Shown here piece after piece: positions 11,401-22,598 of a stretch of DNA of 64,000 nucleotides; positions within the stretch are counted from its first letter, which is position 1; the number at the start of each line of letters is the position of its first letter. This DNA is from Parastagonospora avenae f. sp. tritici 18332-5. Its lineage: Eukaryota; Ascomycota; Dothideomycetes; Pleosporales; Phaeosphaeriaceae. Below the pieces are notes generated by a model that worked only from the letters and a program-made list of their open reading frames with translations, was not told where the DNA came from and searched no databases. The stretch lies in assembly GCA_022559985.1 (NCBI GenBank), contig JAFJTR010000053.1, forward strand, positions 172,240 to 236,239, in the 5' to 3' direction. Both the position numbers and the translations under genes were made by a program.

Positions 11401-11979
11401 AATAGTAGCCAACGACCCAGATTTTGATGCAGCGTAGTGAAGAGGCGTTTCATTTGTTTCAGTGGTATGCGCTTCGAGTTGTGGTCCTGCATCGAGAAGC
11501 AAGTCGATAATGTCGGTATGGCTGTTCTTGATCGCTATGTGCAGTGCAGTCTCTCCAGAATCTCGCGTGGTCGCGTCCACATTTGCTCCGTACGCCAGTA
11601 GAATTCTGGCGACCTCAACATGTCCGTTGGCGACTGCCAGGCATAGTGGTGGCTGACCAGATCCCGTGACGTCGTCTGGCGAGCCTCCGTTTTGCAAGAA
11701 GTGCGTAAGAGCTGCTTCTCGTCGATGATAGACTGCGTAGTATATGGGCGTCCAGTCTTTCGCGGGTCCGAAAGGTCTGCCTGCTTCCGTTGCTGCCGGG
11801 TTTCCCAGTCTGCATCTCAAAACTTGCACGTGAGTTTGCAGCTTGGAATTCTTGCGCTTCAAGCCCCTTGGCTGTGCCCTCTCCACCTCAAAGTTGCTGG
11901 CATGCTGGACCGGAATTGGCGCCTCCATCTCGTTGGGAGCTCGACCTAAACAGCTGCAAGACTTGGATACCATAATCAT
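8449..11979 (-). CDS. Large ankyrin-repeat protein with C-terminal coiled coil
   Basis: A single exon of 1176 codons. Ankyrin repeats occupy most of residues 100-940; clear units contain GQPPLCLAVANGHVEVARIL, GETALHIAIKNSHTDIIDLL, GRSALHLAASNGLEKIVRAL and GRTPLFIAAELGFLNIVDIF. About residues 945-1030 form a charged Lys/Glu/Gln coiled coil. The last 150 residues are Ser/Pro/Thr-rich and probably disordered. No NACHT, kinase or membrane segment is present in this frame. Such proteins are generic interaction scaffolds, often in fungal accessory or heterokaryon-related loci, but nothing here fixes the partner. The start at 11979 has a second in-frame ATG two codons later. Confidence 0.88.
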   Translation of the reverse strand: MIMVSKSCSCLGRAPNEMEAPIPVQHASNFEVERAQPRGLKRKNSKLQTHVQVLRCRLGNPAATEAGRPFGPAKDWTPIYYAVYHRREAALTHFLQNGGSPDDVTGSGQPPLCLAVANGHVEVARILLAYGANVDATTRDSGETALHIAIKNSHTDIIDLLLDAGPQLEAHTTETNETPLHYAASKSGSLATIVALLKLGAKYDTKNSKDQSPAEAALLANNIQGAVAIINAAHGRRHRLVKEKEMLLKHVERSQNRFSIGNELIADIFAAACDPDSTVLVEAIKRDDSSLVEMFLSKGADPDRTTARAERPIFVALECAGAPVVQALVSHNADVQVRNATGLSVLQAAFEGSMAQDRDSICAIFECLLSKGANPMDTYIDGKNLLHRAVSSGFGYAKAAHLFLKSGIKVNSQDGDGNTALHLATHSKSCMELLLKNRANSHIVNREGLTPLLHAISHTRKGDEPDLEVLIKASSMRKLDSRGRSALHLAASNGLEKIVRALLRARADTSTVDSDKYTPLLLAVKNHQWCIVPLLTIPPSINSWDEQGMTSLHHIASSSPRTPSTWKDIAAAAVPFCERGVSRSMRDRSGATPLIVAIKTLPEDGLPIIETLLMKSADERASWNCISHEDHDRRDALYYAITMRRPLFVDILLKNGAVVSFMDWVPIRGALNLSVDTDKQISKLIAQHEWSRRASLLRSQQVDPEVENQGSLFTEMFPAKDLAIMISMGLDPNVLPKSSLGSSMLWAVLRQVPLQPSLPPTYLFDTIKLVLEHNADPNAGSARAGRRTPSPQSSSHDLPLSMHILTFLLEECPTVNAELITLLLTKGAKLSTASPFYNDRHPLHSAAKANRIDLVEKFLLQRADIDCADLEGRTPLFIAAELGFLNIVDIFIRRGANVNRQDKEGNTVLHAAACGGSKTLVATLLRVGAKANVKNAKNQKPLACTSEDLQAKEKDKIVYMLKDAEQKEKIAEEQIRKMNAQSAAQDAKMKLQREQEDRNRQHRQQEEIARKLKESEVIAQQPKQVETLSLPQVSPPTLKKRPSMLSKFRNSTFLAGRSKSQSPSPPVPVGMPKLEVSIRVTTPPASKHLDLASSTPVISITKTPSVTAPVDASNKRASNFRIDSGSWQKRASIAEKPLPVLDRNKGALDSKVVDKRNSSAAELVDWLALSKLMDGL

Positions 11980-13044
11980 GCGTCGACAAGTCCCATATCA
12001 GATTTGGCGAAGAAGAGAAAATGCAAGCAAAGAACCAAATGAACCAAAAGGCAACCCAAATAAACCCGTGGGTCTGCGGGATACAATAGCAACGCAGACT
12101 TCCAACTAGTCAAATGTCAGGAAATTATCACACCAAAGTAGACGCGGGAACCTACGAAATCAAGGCCCACTCTACCAAAGATCAAGGCATCCACTACACC
12201 AAAAACGTAGTTAGAGTCTTTCCAATTACACTCCATCGCCCTAGCTTTCGAACCCAATCGCGCAAACTCTGCGTCTCGAAACGCTCAGCTTGGTCCTGAA
12301 GCGTGCCTAGCGGCGCTCATGTCAGACGCCATCCTGCAGCAACGTGCAACATTTCCATACGCGCATTTGCTGTCACTGTCCATCCACCACTCCCCCAGCC
12401 CGATCAATCGAGACACTGCAGTCGGACACAGCACATGCCGACACCCTCGCCCATGTGTATTGGCTCAGGAGAGTCTGACAGGTACCAGCGGCACGACAGC
12501 GTTCCGACGTGATTCAATGGCGTTGACGCGATTCTGTGGTCGTTGTGGAAATGAACAAGGCGCTGTTTGGTTCGCGGTGATGGTTTAGGCGCGGGAGGGG
12601 AGGGCGCTAGGGTCAGGGGCCGACCGGTGTTGCGGGAGATCGGCCGGTGCACGATAATTGATGGGTGGTATAGGGGTGACGCGAATGCGCATGACGATAA
12701 AGTATATTTTGAGATGCAGAGTAGCTACTTGTGGTTTGGCGACTTGCATCTTGGACTGGCTATAGAAAAGGAGTGACATTGCGGATATAAGCGAGTGTGG
12801 GCGATCATATACGAAGTACAGAAACGCGATGGAAACAGACGAAAAACAAAACAATCCTTCTCTCCAGATTTTCCAAACTCTCCAATGATGATTTCAGATT
12901 CATCGCGTCTGCCTCCTTGTGATGTCTCTTCACAGCACCCTTTCCCAATGTAAATCGGTTCTGCGCTAAGCACATCGTACAGTGCGTAATCTCGCGCAAA
13001 TCCACCTAAAGGGACTTGCTTGACTGCACGATGCAGACGCACGC
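11980..13044. other. intergenic region between two minus-strand genes
   Basis: Holds the promoter of the ankyrin gene and the 3' end of the transporter gene. The ORFs present are short and show no family resemblance. A G-rich stretch lies at about 12590-12640. No RNA gene was recognised. Confidence 0.4.
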
Positions 13045-14532
13045 TCAAAATTTGACACCCAGCTTCCATCCCACCTGCAAGGCGCGCGACCACACAAAGC
13101 ATCCCGACGCCAAGACATAGCACAATATGGTCCAAACAACCACGCCCCAGTAATGTCCACCAGTCGCCTGAATCAAGGCTCCCGCAATCGGGATGCCCGT
13201 CAGCGTGGAAAATGACACGACGGTGTAGCAAGTCGCGTAGTATCGGCCATATTGACTCGTGTCGCAGAGCTGGCCAACGCAAACCGGCGTCAGCGAGATG
13301 TTCGATCCGGAAGCGAAGCCGAAAATCACCGCATAGACGATGGAGAGTGCTTTGATGGTTGTTGCTTCGGCGGATGTGGTAGGCGTGATGAGTGAGGCCG
13401 GGAGCCAGAATGTCAGAGATGTTGCTGAGCAGATGGCTAGGGTGGCGATCATGCTGTTGAACCGCCCCAGTTTGTCGGCAAGGAAACCTGGAACCCAGCG
13501 CCCGATGCAGCTTCCGGCATTGAAGATGGCGATAAGCTGGTACGCGAATGCCGGGTCGAGAGCGCCGGTCGATGTCGCAAACGTCGAGAGGTATGTGATC
13601 GGAATAAATAACGCCCATTCCATCGCGAAGATACCCACGGTGAGGAGCAGGTATGATTTATCGCGGAAAATACGAAAATCTGGTAGTACAGATTGGCCGG
13701 CCTTGGGTGGGAGTCGCGATTTGATGCACAGGCACATGACGATGCAGCAGAAGACATCGATGAACCCGATGACGCGTGACGCCCAGGCGAATCCAACAGA
13801 TGGGAACAGCTGCTGCAAAGCAAGAGGGAAGATCACGCCACCGAAGGAGCCACCAGCCGCAGCAATGCCCGTGGCGTTCCCACGCTTCTCAAGGAAGAAA
13901 TGGCTGATAGAAGCCAATGCTGGCGTGAAGATGAGCGACGTCCCCAAGCCTCCAAGCACTCCAAAGACGAGGAAGAAGTGCCAATACTTCGTGCAGCTGC
14001 CGAGCAAGAAATTTGATGCGCACAAGAGGACACTGCCAGCAAGGACAAGCCACTTTGGGCCATGCGCGTCAAAGACAGGTCCAATCTGCAATCCGCAGAA
14101 GAACGACAGAAACACGTACATGGAGAAGATCCAACTAATGGAACTCTCGCTGTAGCCCGCAAGCTGGTGTTCGGCGATGTACGCATGGTAGATGCCCACG
14201 GTGTTCATCATTCCCAGCGCGGCAACAAGACCCATGAACGACCCCAGAACCACGAGCCAGGCGCCTAGGCCGCCTTCAGGATAAGTCACCTCGTCATCAT
14301 TGTGCGAGGTTTCGGATTTGCTTTCTTCATCTCCAGTTGCAGTGGCGCTTCTTGGATTCTCCGTCCCTTTCTCCGAGACCCGGGCAGCGGCGGTTTGAGT
14401 TTGGGCACTTCGGCATGGTGAGAGAGTGTCCGCGGGTGGTATAGTAAACTCTGCGTGGGGATAGGTATTGACTCTGCCGAGTTCGTTGCGTTCAATTGGT
14501 CCTGGCGTGCTGCCTTTGTCTTCGCGGTGCAT
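13045..14532 (-). CDS. MFS transporter of the fungal monocarboxylate-transporter-like group
   Basis: 495 residues in one exon. A hydrophilic N-terminus of about 85 residues ends in EVTYPEGGLGAWLVVLGSF, the typical P-(E/D)-GG-GAW-VV entry to helix 1 of this group. About twelve membrane helices follow. The loop 2-3 region reads DAHGPKWLV in place of the usual GR-G/R motif, and GRWVPGFLADKLGRFN after helix 8 is a clear MFS loop signature. VLGGLGTSLIFTPALASISHFF is a typical glycine-rich helix 4-5 region. Members move short monocarboxylates or other small acids across the plasma membrane; some serve secondary-metabolite clusters. Neighbours suggest no pathway, so the substrate is open. Confidence 0.9.
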   Translation of the reverse strand: MHREDKGSTPGPIERNELGRVNTYPHAEFTIPPADTLSPCRSAQTQTAAARVSEKGTENPRSATATGDEESKSETSHNDDEVTYPEGGLGAWLVVLGSFMGLVAALGMMNTVGIYHAYIAEHQLAGYSESSISWIFSMYVFLSFFCGLQIGPVFDAHGPKWLVLAGSVLLCASNFLLGSCTKYWHFFLVFGVLGGLGTSLIFTPALASISHFFLEKRGNATGIAAAGGSFGGVIFPLALQQLFPSVGFAWASRVIGFIDVFCCIVMCLCIKSRLPPKAGQSVLPDFRIFRDKSYLLLTVGIFAMEWALFIPITYLSTFATSTGALDPAFAYQLIAIFNAGSCIGRWVPGFLADKLGRFNSMIATLAICSATSLTFWLPASLITPTTSAEATTIKALSIVYAVIFGFASGSNISLTPVCVGQLCDTSQYGRYYATCYTVVSFSTLTGIPIAGALIQATGGHYWGVVVWTILCYVLASGCFVWSRALQVGWKLGVKF

Positions 14533-14981
14533 GCGAGTCTGGAATCGATATCGGCGTAAGAGTATTTAGGATTGTTTTGCTCACTATGAGCGCTGTATTC
14601 GAGCCGAGTGGTGAGATGATGTATGCCTCAACAGCAAACCCCAGAATCGCGTTCCTTCGAACAATTTTTAGGGTTCCATGCAATCGATGACGACAGAAAC
14701 GTGCGGGCGGCAGAAGATCGGTACCAACAGCAGTCGTCCCCGACGGTATAGAACAACAATCGAGATCCGCGAGCGGTATGGAAAAGAGCAGAACACTTGC
14801 GGGATGGCGGCTGGGTTAAATAGATTCGAGGCGGTCGCGGCCGCTGCCGCGGAAGACGGGTTTTCGCGTTTTCCGGGGTCGTGCTCTGATTGGCTGACCC
14901 CAAGAAGACTTACATAACGAAACTTCTTGTCGGTAAGAATGCCGGCTATGGCACGACGACATCGATGGAGACTGTTGAAGC
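14533..14981. other. intergenic region upstream of the transporter
   Basis: Holds the transporter promoter and the 3' flank of the next minus-strand gene. No supported feature is seen inside. Confidence 0.4.
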
Positions 14982-15851
14982 CTAAGCGTGCGGAGCGGAG
15001 ATAGTTGTGTATGCTGGGAAGAGAAGGTCTCGAAGTCGAAGGCGAAGGTCGTCGTCGCCTCGAAACACCCTGGCCGGGTCTCCAATCGCATCGAGAATCT
15101 CGATTGCATTCTCCTCGGGCCAGGCGAATTCGAGGAGTGCTCCCGCGACTTCATTCGTCTTTGTATCGTCCGTGACGCCCTCCAAAATGCTATGCCAGAG
15201 CTGGGAGGTGGTTGAGGCGGGCGCGGCGTCTGCGCTCGGGGGAGGATTGCTGAAGACAGAATCAAAGCGCACATGATCCCTCTTCCCCACATACGGGGTC
15301 GCAGGCATTTTACTCACGCGTTGCGCGTTCTTCGACGCCTTGGCAGCGCAGAGCTCGATGAGCTGAAGAAGGAGGGCCGTCTCATCCTTCTTCAGCCCAT
15401 CGAAGATGTCGTAGCTGGGGTTTGAGGGACATGCTTGGACGGCATTCCACAACACCAACCAGCTTCCGCGGAATTGCCATCGCTCTTTCTCAGACATGCT
15501 GTGGTCGCGAGATGACCACAAGGCCTTGAGCTGGCTCTCAAGGAGCTCATGGAGTGTGCTGGGGTGCTGCGCGGAGATGTTAACTAATGACAGTGGAACG
15601 GTGTTGGAGGAACTGACTTCATCAGCCATCACTGATGCTGTGCTCTTGATCGACGGCGGGCCCGCTGGCTCCATGCTGATTATGGCGACGGGCGGGACCA
15701 TGGCGATGTCAATGGCCTCGGCGGCGGACTTGGAGGGGCGCGCGAGGCGGGTCTTGATCTTGGAGATGGCCTTGGCCTTGAGGTTGTGGATGTCGCGACG
15801 GAGGAGCTTGGCGGTCCAGCGACAGTCGTATGGGAGTGCGGAGTGCACCAT
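14982..15851 (-). CDS. Hypothetical protein, 289 residues
   Basis: A single open exon from the ATG at 15851. The N-terminus is basic (about residues 10-45) and lacks a signal peptide. Residues 90-190 look alpha-helical and well composed (TLHELLESQLKALWSS, WQFRGSWLVLWNAVQACP, ETALLLQLIELCAAK). The C-terminus has TTSQLWHSILEGVTDD and a leucine-rich end. No membrane helix and no domain that I recognise. Codon usage and residue balance support a real gene. Confidence 0.7.
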   Translation of the reverse strand: MVHSALPYDCRWTAKLLRRDIHNLKAKAISKIKTRLARPSKSAAEAIDIAMVPPVAIISMEPAGPPSIKSTASVMADEVSSSNTVPLSLVNISAQHPSTLHELLESQLKALWSSRDHSMSEKERWQFRGSWLVLWNAVQACPSNPSYDIFDGLKKDETALLLQLIELCAAKASKNAQRVSKMPATPYVGKRDHVRFDSVFSNPPPSADAAPASTTSQLWHSILEGVTDDTKTNEVAGALLEFAWPEENAIEILDAIGDPARVFRGDDDLRLRLRDLLFPAYTTISAPHA

Positions 15852-16238
15852 GTTGGTGATGGTGGTGATGGTAGATATGATGGTACACTAGAGATTCTGA
15901 GGCAGAGTATCAGCAATTGATAGAGATGACTTGTAACTGTGTATTCGTCGTCTGGATGCTGTGGTTGAGAGGGGTTGGTAGGGTTCAGTATTATCAGCGG
16001 CGTGAGGCTTTATTGTTCGAAATAATGGGCCGACAAATGTTCGGCAAGGTCCAGTGGGTGTGAGTGTGAGAAGTGAAAGATCACAGTGAAAGTTAACATG
16101 AACATCAACCTTGTTATGATATGACCGGAACAAGAAGAATCTGGACAGCCTTAACAACAGTGAAACGGCGCGTTGCTAAGCATCCTATCAAGTCACGATC
16201 GTTGATGATCGACTACATCACGTAGAAAAACATAGTGT
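15852..16238. other. intergenic region
   Basis: Promoter of the 289-residue gene and 3' flank of the decarboxylase-like gene. Nothing else is recognised. Confidence 0.35.
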
Positions 16239-17234
16239 CTACAACTTCCACTCCACCGCCTCGGGAAACTCAAAAACCCCATCTTCCAACCACCCCCCAA
16301 CGCCCCAAACTCCCACTCCCTTCGGCCACCACTTTCCCTCCTCAACTCCTTCTTCCGCATGCGTCTCAACCCAACACCCCCTCGCCCAACTCCTCGCCGC
16401 CAGCTCCGTCGCGCACCACCTCTCCGTCCCCACCAACACCGCCTCCTCGTTCTTTAGACTGACATCGTTAGGGTCAATAGGCCTCTCGCGCTCCAATTCA
16501 GCCTCAACAGCAGCGCGCTGCCCCGGCGCCGCAGGACACGGCGGCTGCGTGAGCACCATACTCATGGGAACATACGCGGTATTCACGGGAAGCGCAGGGA
16601 CCCAGCGCCAGGGCGTGAGCGTGCATGCGAAGAAAGGTTTGGTGCCGTCGCCATCAGCCGAATTGGGCGGGAACACGCGCACATCGAGAGTTTGGGGTAG
16701 GGAGGAGGAAGATGCCGGGGGCGCGGAGAAGGAGAAGCGCGCGAGGTGTTTGGGGATGTTCCAGTTGAGGCGGCCGTTGTAAGTGGTGGTGCGCTGGGAG
16801 ACGTATATGCGCGCGATGCGCAGGGATTTTTTGGGGATGGAGGGGGGGCCGGAGGGGGGAGGGGGGATCGTGAAGTTGCCGGGGACGAGGATGAGTTCGT
16901 CATAGGAGCCTAGATGGGGGTTCGTAAGTATGATTGACATTTATCACGTGGGTTGAAGATTGATGCATTGGAATGATGCGAGAAACATTGATGAGAAAGA
17001 TCGTTGGAAAGACTTACCAGCTGGAGTATCACTGTACCGAACAATTACTACCGCACCGAGTCCTCCCTCAAATTTGCCAAATTCATCTCCTGCCCATACT
17101 TCCTCAAGTTCGTCATAAACGCCCTCGGGTAATTCCTTGAGTTTGAGGAACAGCAAATAGCTTTCGGCTTTCATCGCCCATGGTGCTTTGGCGCGTGACA
17201 CCGGATGCGTCCCTGGTTCAGGCTGCAGCGACAT
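16239..17234 (-). CDS. Acetoacetate-decarboxylase-like protein, two exons
   Basis: Exon 1 (17234-17018) and exon 2 (16909-16239) join in phase at a GTAAGT donor and CATCTAG acceptor, giving 295 residues. Exon 1 ends VVIVRYSDTPAG and exon 2 begins SYDELILVPGNF, the conserved core of the acetoacetate-decarboxylase-like superfamily in fungi. It is followed by RIARIYVSQ and RLNWNIPKHLARFSF, both typical of these proteins. The basic residue used for catalysis in true bacterial enzymes cannot be confirmed here, so decarboxylase activity is not assured; many fungal members are annotated by fold only. No signal peptide. Neighbours give no pathway. Confidence 0.78.
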
Positions 17235-20200
17235 GATGCTTATCGTCTGAAAGGTTCAAAGGATGGTGCTTGAGGGTTGATTGTGACAATAAACCTAGAG
17301 TTTGAGCGTGCTGAGAACACTGAAAATTTGCTCAGATAACGCGGTAATGCCGTTAAGAAATACTGATAGATTGTTTTCATCAACAGCGTTAAAAAAGATG
17401 ATTGCAAGCTATTCTTCAGACATGAAAGCTACGCGCTCGTCGGCTACGTGATGCGAAAGACGAGTTCTACCGAGGAAGCATGTGGTTTGCTCCAAGCATT
17501 ACAAGGAGGAGTCGTGTGATGTCATAAATGACAGGGTACATGACAGCTGTTTCATCTCTTCAATTCCGCGAAGTCGTCCAAACATATAAAAGTCGATGCG
17601 TTACTTGCGTTGTATAGATCTTAAAGTATGCTAGAAGGTCTGTTAGCCGATGTGATGTAGTGGCCAATATGGTGCTGCGCTACCCCACTAATCACTATTT
17701 TAGCTTGAGGACGGACATATCTGGTGGTAAGAGTCGCCACTCGACAACTACAATCGCTATCTCTCGAATTCATTCGAGCTGAAATGTCCATGTGTTATCA
17801 TTCAAGCCGCTTTAAAACGCTGCGACGAATTGTGTAGGCTGGCGTCAAGGCCTACAGCCATCTTGCGGTCGTAACTTGTCAAGGTACTGTGACGTAAATT
17901 GAGAAAATAAAACATGAGAGAGATGTCAGCGCCATTATGATCTAGCTTACACTCATTAGTATGAACGTTTTCGACGATAGGAAGGCCCAGTGAAATGACG
18001 AGCATGATGATGAAACGGGAAGGAAGTCGACTTGAGGGAGCGGGGGCTGATTGATGGAAAAAAGTTCAAGGGTGGTTCGTAGCTGAAAACGTCATCCTAT
18101 GGCTCCTTGCGTCTTTCTATGCGGAGCCGCAAAGCTTATTGTGTTGGCCAATAAACTTCGAAATGTAACAGGCATAGCGATAAGAGACCGGTTGTGAGTG
18201 CGCAGTCGGCGAGATCGTTGGGCAGGCGTCAGCTGTATGTGTTCAGTCTAACGTAATTCTGTATGTGATGGCGTCGGGTACGGTTCCGAGCCAGAGATTC
18301 ATGAAACCGTTGACTTGGCGTGATGTCTTGCGTTACCTATTGGGAGGACGTCTTGGGCTATTCGATTTCCTGATATCATGGTGCGCATGAGAGACAACTT
18401 CAGCGATGCCATTCGTTGATTTTATCAGGCCATGATTCCGGAAACGGTCGGTATGGCATTTGCTCGGCTGCAAGTTGGCGTTCTCGTCTCCAATATCCGC
18501 TGTCGATCTCTCCAACGGCGACACTAAAGGAGCAGTTCCGATTCCCGACGATACAATAACGAGGGTCTCGTCTCGAAGCACCGCACGCGAGACAACCGTG
18601 CCGCAGACGTGGTTGTATTGTTGATACCACCTCGACGTCACTTGTGTCGATCGCTCGTGACGCGTTGTTGATGGAAAAGGCCCGATACTGGCGTACTTAT
18701 CCGTGCCTTACTCGTGGACGAGCGGGCTCGCGGTCGTCATGACGAGCAGGTCAATCCGGATCACTTCTTCCAGTATTCCGTGCTTCCAGAAGGTAACATT
18801 CCCTGAAGCTGACATGGGAACGGTCTCGAGCTGTCACCAGGGACCAATAGTCGGCCCGATAGGTAGCTTGAAAGTCCCGCTAGGTTCCTTCCGTAGAGTC
18901 TCGCATGGAGCATTTGAAGCGAGTGCGATCGAATTGCCGAAGGATAAGATTTACTACGGTTGTGAGGACGAATTCGCATACGGTTCAAGCCACCACTAGG
19001 AGTGGACTCAAAGTTGAGCCACGAAATGTTGACACCTTGCATTAGCTCAGCACGACGGTGCTGTCTTATTGTGACCGGCATGAGTCTAGCTACTTGTTCT
19101 GATGTGACTTGCGTTTTAGTGACTGTTGCGGAACGACATGGTGTGCTGGCTCGAGATCCTCCAAGACCAATCTTGGAATGCGAGGCACCGTATGTAGACT
19201 AAAAGTTTAGTGTAATCCGAGGGTGTTGTTCAATGCTTGCATAGGTGTACGTCCGCCGTCGAGGTATCGAGGTACCACAAGGCAGTACTGGGGTCGAGAC
19301 CTGTCTGGAGGATCGCTGTGTCACTGTCAATCCATACTGAACATCTCTTGAATGCGCAACAGCCCTGCAAGGATTTGGCAAATGAGGACTGTCCGGAATT
19401 TCTTTCATCCTTCACCGCTCGTTCAGGCCCACAGCGAGTTTGACATGCGGAGGAACCGAGAACACCTGACCATCACGATCTTACGCTAAAATATGCATGC
19501 GTGAGGCATAAGACGCAATGAAAGCACGACGAACGTAGGCCCACCAGCCTGGACTATAGTTACTCCGTAGAAATATCGTCATGAATTCCATCGACGGTTC
19601 TGGCATCGATGATGCTAGCCATGATTGGAACTGCTGTCCAAGCGGGAATGTAGTCATGTTCACCAGGCAGAAATGCTCCAGCTCGCTAGACCTGCTCCGA
19701 GGATGGGGCTTGGCGGAATGGGCCCGCTAAAAGAAAATTGGCTGGTGCGTACCTCTGGTAAATGCACCATGAATGATGCGGCGCTAGGATGAAGGAGCAA
19801 CAATAACGCTGAGCGGGATATGAAGCGCAACAACGATACTCCTAGTTACGTGCGTTGCGACACGTTGGACGAAAGGATGTCAAAAAGCCACGAATGGGCG
19901 AATGGTAGGACGACAGTGACGCTCACCGTCGGAATTGTGTCCGAGAGTGCCTGCCGCATTGGACTGGCGTCGCGCCAATCACTGTGTAATCGGTTGAACG
20001 CGAAGGCTTCCGCTCCAATGCGTTCCGCTCTTACAAGCTACCGCCTCAGAATGACGACTGTAGATGGAACAGTTATCTGTAGATCAGCGGTTCCGATATC
20101 GATGCGATGGAAAATCAATGCATGTAGCGACAGCGGTCGACATGGGCTGAGAAGCAGCCGTGTCAGTCTGTCAGAGCTCTGCTCGTTCCACGTCAACGTA

Positions 20201-22598
20201 CTCCTCCAGCAATTGTGTGCGTCGTCAAAAAAAGTCCCCAGTCGAGTCAGAGCGTGGAAAGAGCTGCTGCAGGGTCCAATGAAACGGCCTTTTAGGGGTG
20301 AATGAGCCAAACGCCGCGGCTCGGCTTGGTTCTCGCAGGGTTTTGCTTGCTTGCCAGCCAGGTTGGGAGGTTCCGGTGGTTGGCATGTGGTCACGAGACG
20401 CAGAATGCAGGCTGAAGGAGATGAGGCTTGAGCCGTGCATGGACCACGACTCGAGTCTTGGGCAGAGGGTTACACATTGAGCGTGGGGTAGCAGCTGGAG
20501 ATTTGCTGTGGAGCTGGATGTGTTGGATGCACGCTGCAGGCTGCATCTTCGGCTCGTCGCGAAGGACGCGCTCACAGGACAGGCCACCACTGACGGAACC
20601 TTATACTGATGAGCAAGTCGGCCCTTGCACTACTGCGGTAGGCAGGATGACAGGCCGCCGAGTCCGTTTCTTTTGATCCGTGGCATGTCGGAACCGTAAG
20701 AATGTCGACGAGCCATGGCAGCTTGTCCTGGCGGTAATGGCGGTCCAGATTGGCAGCTATAGGACTGGGCCAATATAGAGATTCCCCTGCGGAGTCTTCG
20801 CAGTGCATGGGCTTGCTGTGACGCGCGCATTCAGCGTTGGTCGTCGCAGGCTAATGGCCTAGCGGCGGCTGTCTTTGTTGACTGCATGTGTAAGAGGCCG
20901 TTCACCGCAGGCCCGAACAGGTTAGGCACCCGAGCGAAAGCCGCCCTATCCCAGCTGCATGCTGCCGATGTGACCGGACTGCAGGTCTAAAGTCGTGAAT
21001 GCGAAACAGTGGGAGTTGGCGCTGGGCGCGGGATCGTTGATGAGACGGGCAGCTATGGGGCGCCATGGGCATGGGCATGGTGCTGTCGTGAATCGTGATG
21101 TTGTCGAGTCCGATGGTGGGCGAGATGCGAGGTAAGTGCGATCAGCCCAGCCTGGAGACGTCGCCAGACCTCAGCAGGGTGTGCCCACAGTCCACCAGTC
21201 ACTGGTGACGTCGTGTGCGGGCGTGTAAAGCGGTTGACGGCGGTACTCAGACCGAAGAGCGTCCACGGGTTCTTAACTGTTTGGCGAAACGCGAGAGGGT
21301 CTGTGAGGGTCGCCATGTGGGTGACGATGCGCAACATAGTGTCATACTGCAATGCGTCGGGGTTTCCTCGGACTGGCCGTCTGGAGAATAGGCACGGCGA
21401 AGCGACGGCAAAGCTCGAGTCTCGACGCCACGTGGGATGGGGCAACTTCAGTGTTGCCTCCAGAGCCAGGGCTTCTCGAAGGCGCGAAGAGTCGCACAGA
21501 TTCATCGAATGCCCCGGCGCGTTGCTGGGAGACGCCATGGAGAGCAGGCCGGGTCTGCTCCTAGTAGGCCAGCTAGGCCAGCGGGAAGCCCTGGGGCCAA
21601 GACCAGCATCTCTAGTACCGGTAGCACTCCAACTCGGCATCGTGTGGCCGTGCAGGCTGCCCTGCTGCCCTGCCTCGGTCGGAATCTCCGGGGTGTGTAA
21701 TAAAGACGTTGGTAGCATGGCATGTCTCATAAAGGCCGCTGTGCGTCTCGCCGAGTGACGTCCAAAGGCCCTGAGTTCCTGTGTCCTGAGTCCTGAGACA
21801 TTCCGCTGCACCCCTCGCCAATCCTTCACATCGCCGTTGATCACTCCACAGGCCACGGCTCCATCGTCAGACTTGCATCTTGTTGCCGGCGACGCACGAA
21901 TCACAGTAGCGCCTTCCGCCCATTGGCGCCCCAGTCTCCAGAGCGTCAGGGATTCACCGCAAGCGTGCTCAAGCGTGCTAAGGACATCTACCGCCCGTCC
22001 ATAGTCCTCGTCACCGCCCTCGAGCGAACTTATAGCCCGCCGCGCCCCCGGAGAGTGCCCGTGTAATATTCCGCCACGAGCAGTGCCAGTGCCAGCAAGA
22101 CCTAACTGAGTATCTTTACCAAGTACTCGATCCATTCTCTGCGTATTGATACTTCTGTGGTCTCTCGCCCGCGCCACACTCTGCCGCACGCACCTTGGAG
22201 CCGTCCGTCACTTGGAACGAGCCCCGGTTCCGACGCCCAACGCTCGAGTCGCCATCCCACTTTAAATAAGTGCCAGCCCGCCGCCGCCGCCGCCGCCCAC
22301 CACCACCACCGTGAAGCTGGATTCCCACGAGACTTCGCCGCCCCCCCTCTCCCACTCGCCGCGCGAATCCACCGCAGCGAGCACTCCCATCACCACCCCC
22401 GTGCAGCAGCCCGCCTCGCCGCATTTCGGACGCCCCAAGCCGGACGCGAGTGCAAACGCCCCGTATTCCTGGCACCGCAAGCCGCACGAGCTTGTGGCCA
22501 GCCAGCTGCCCGAGACCGAGCTCCTGTTCGAGGACACGGGCGACTGCAGCATTCCGCTGTTCCCAGACAGCCCGCAGCAGCACAGCGTGGCGCGCACC
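17235..22598. other. 5.4-kb gene-poor region
   Basis: No supported gene on either strand. A minus ORF at 17802-18005 starts MLVISLGLPIVENVHTNE after a C/T-rich leader and could be a tiny gene, at most 0.15 probability. The longest frame, 21053-22189 minus, has random Arg/His/Ser-rich composition. A TATA-like TTTAAATA at 22261-22268 and a CCG/CCA-repeat leader belong to the Sfp1-like gene that follows. No transposase or reverse-transcriptase remnant was recognised. Confidence 0.45.

Noticed and set aside
21053..22189. 378-codon minus-strand frame
   Set aside because: Composition is rich in Arg, His, Ser and Trp with no domain, hydrophobic core or splice context; it looks like a chance frame in GC-rich DNA.
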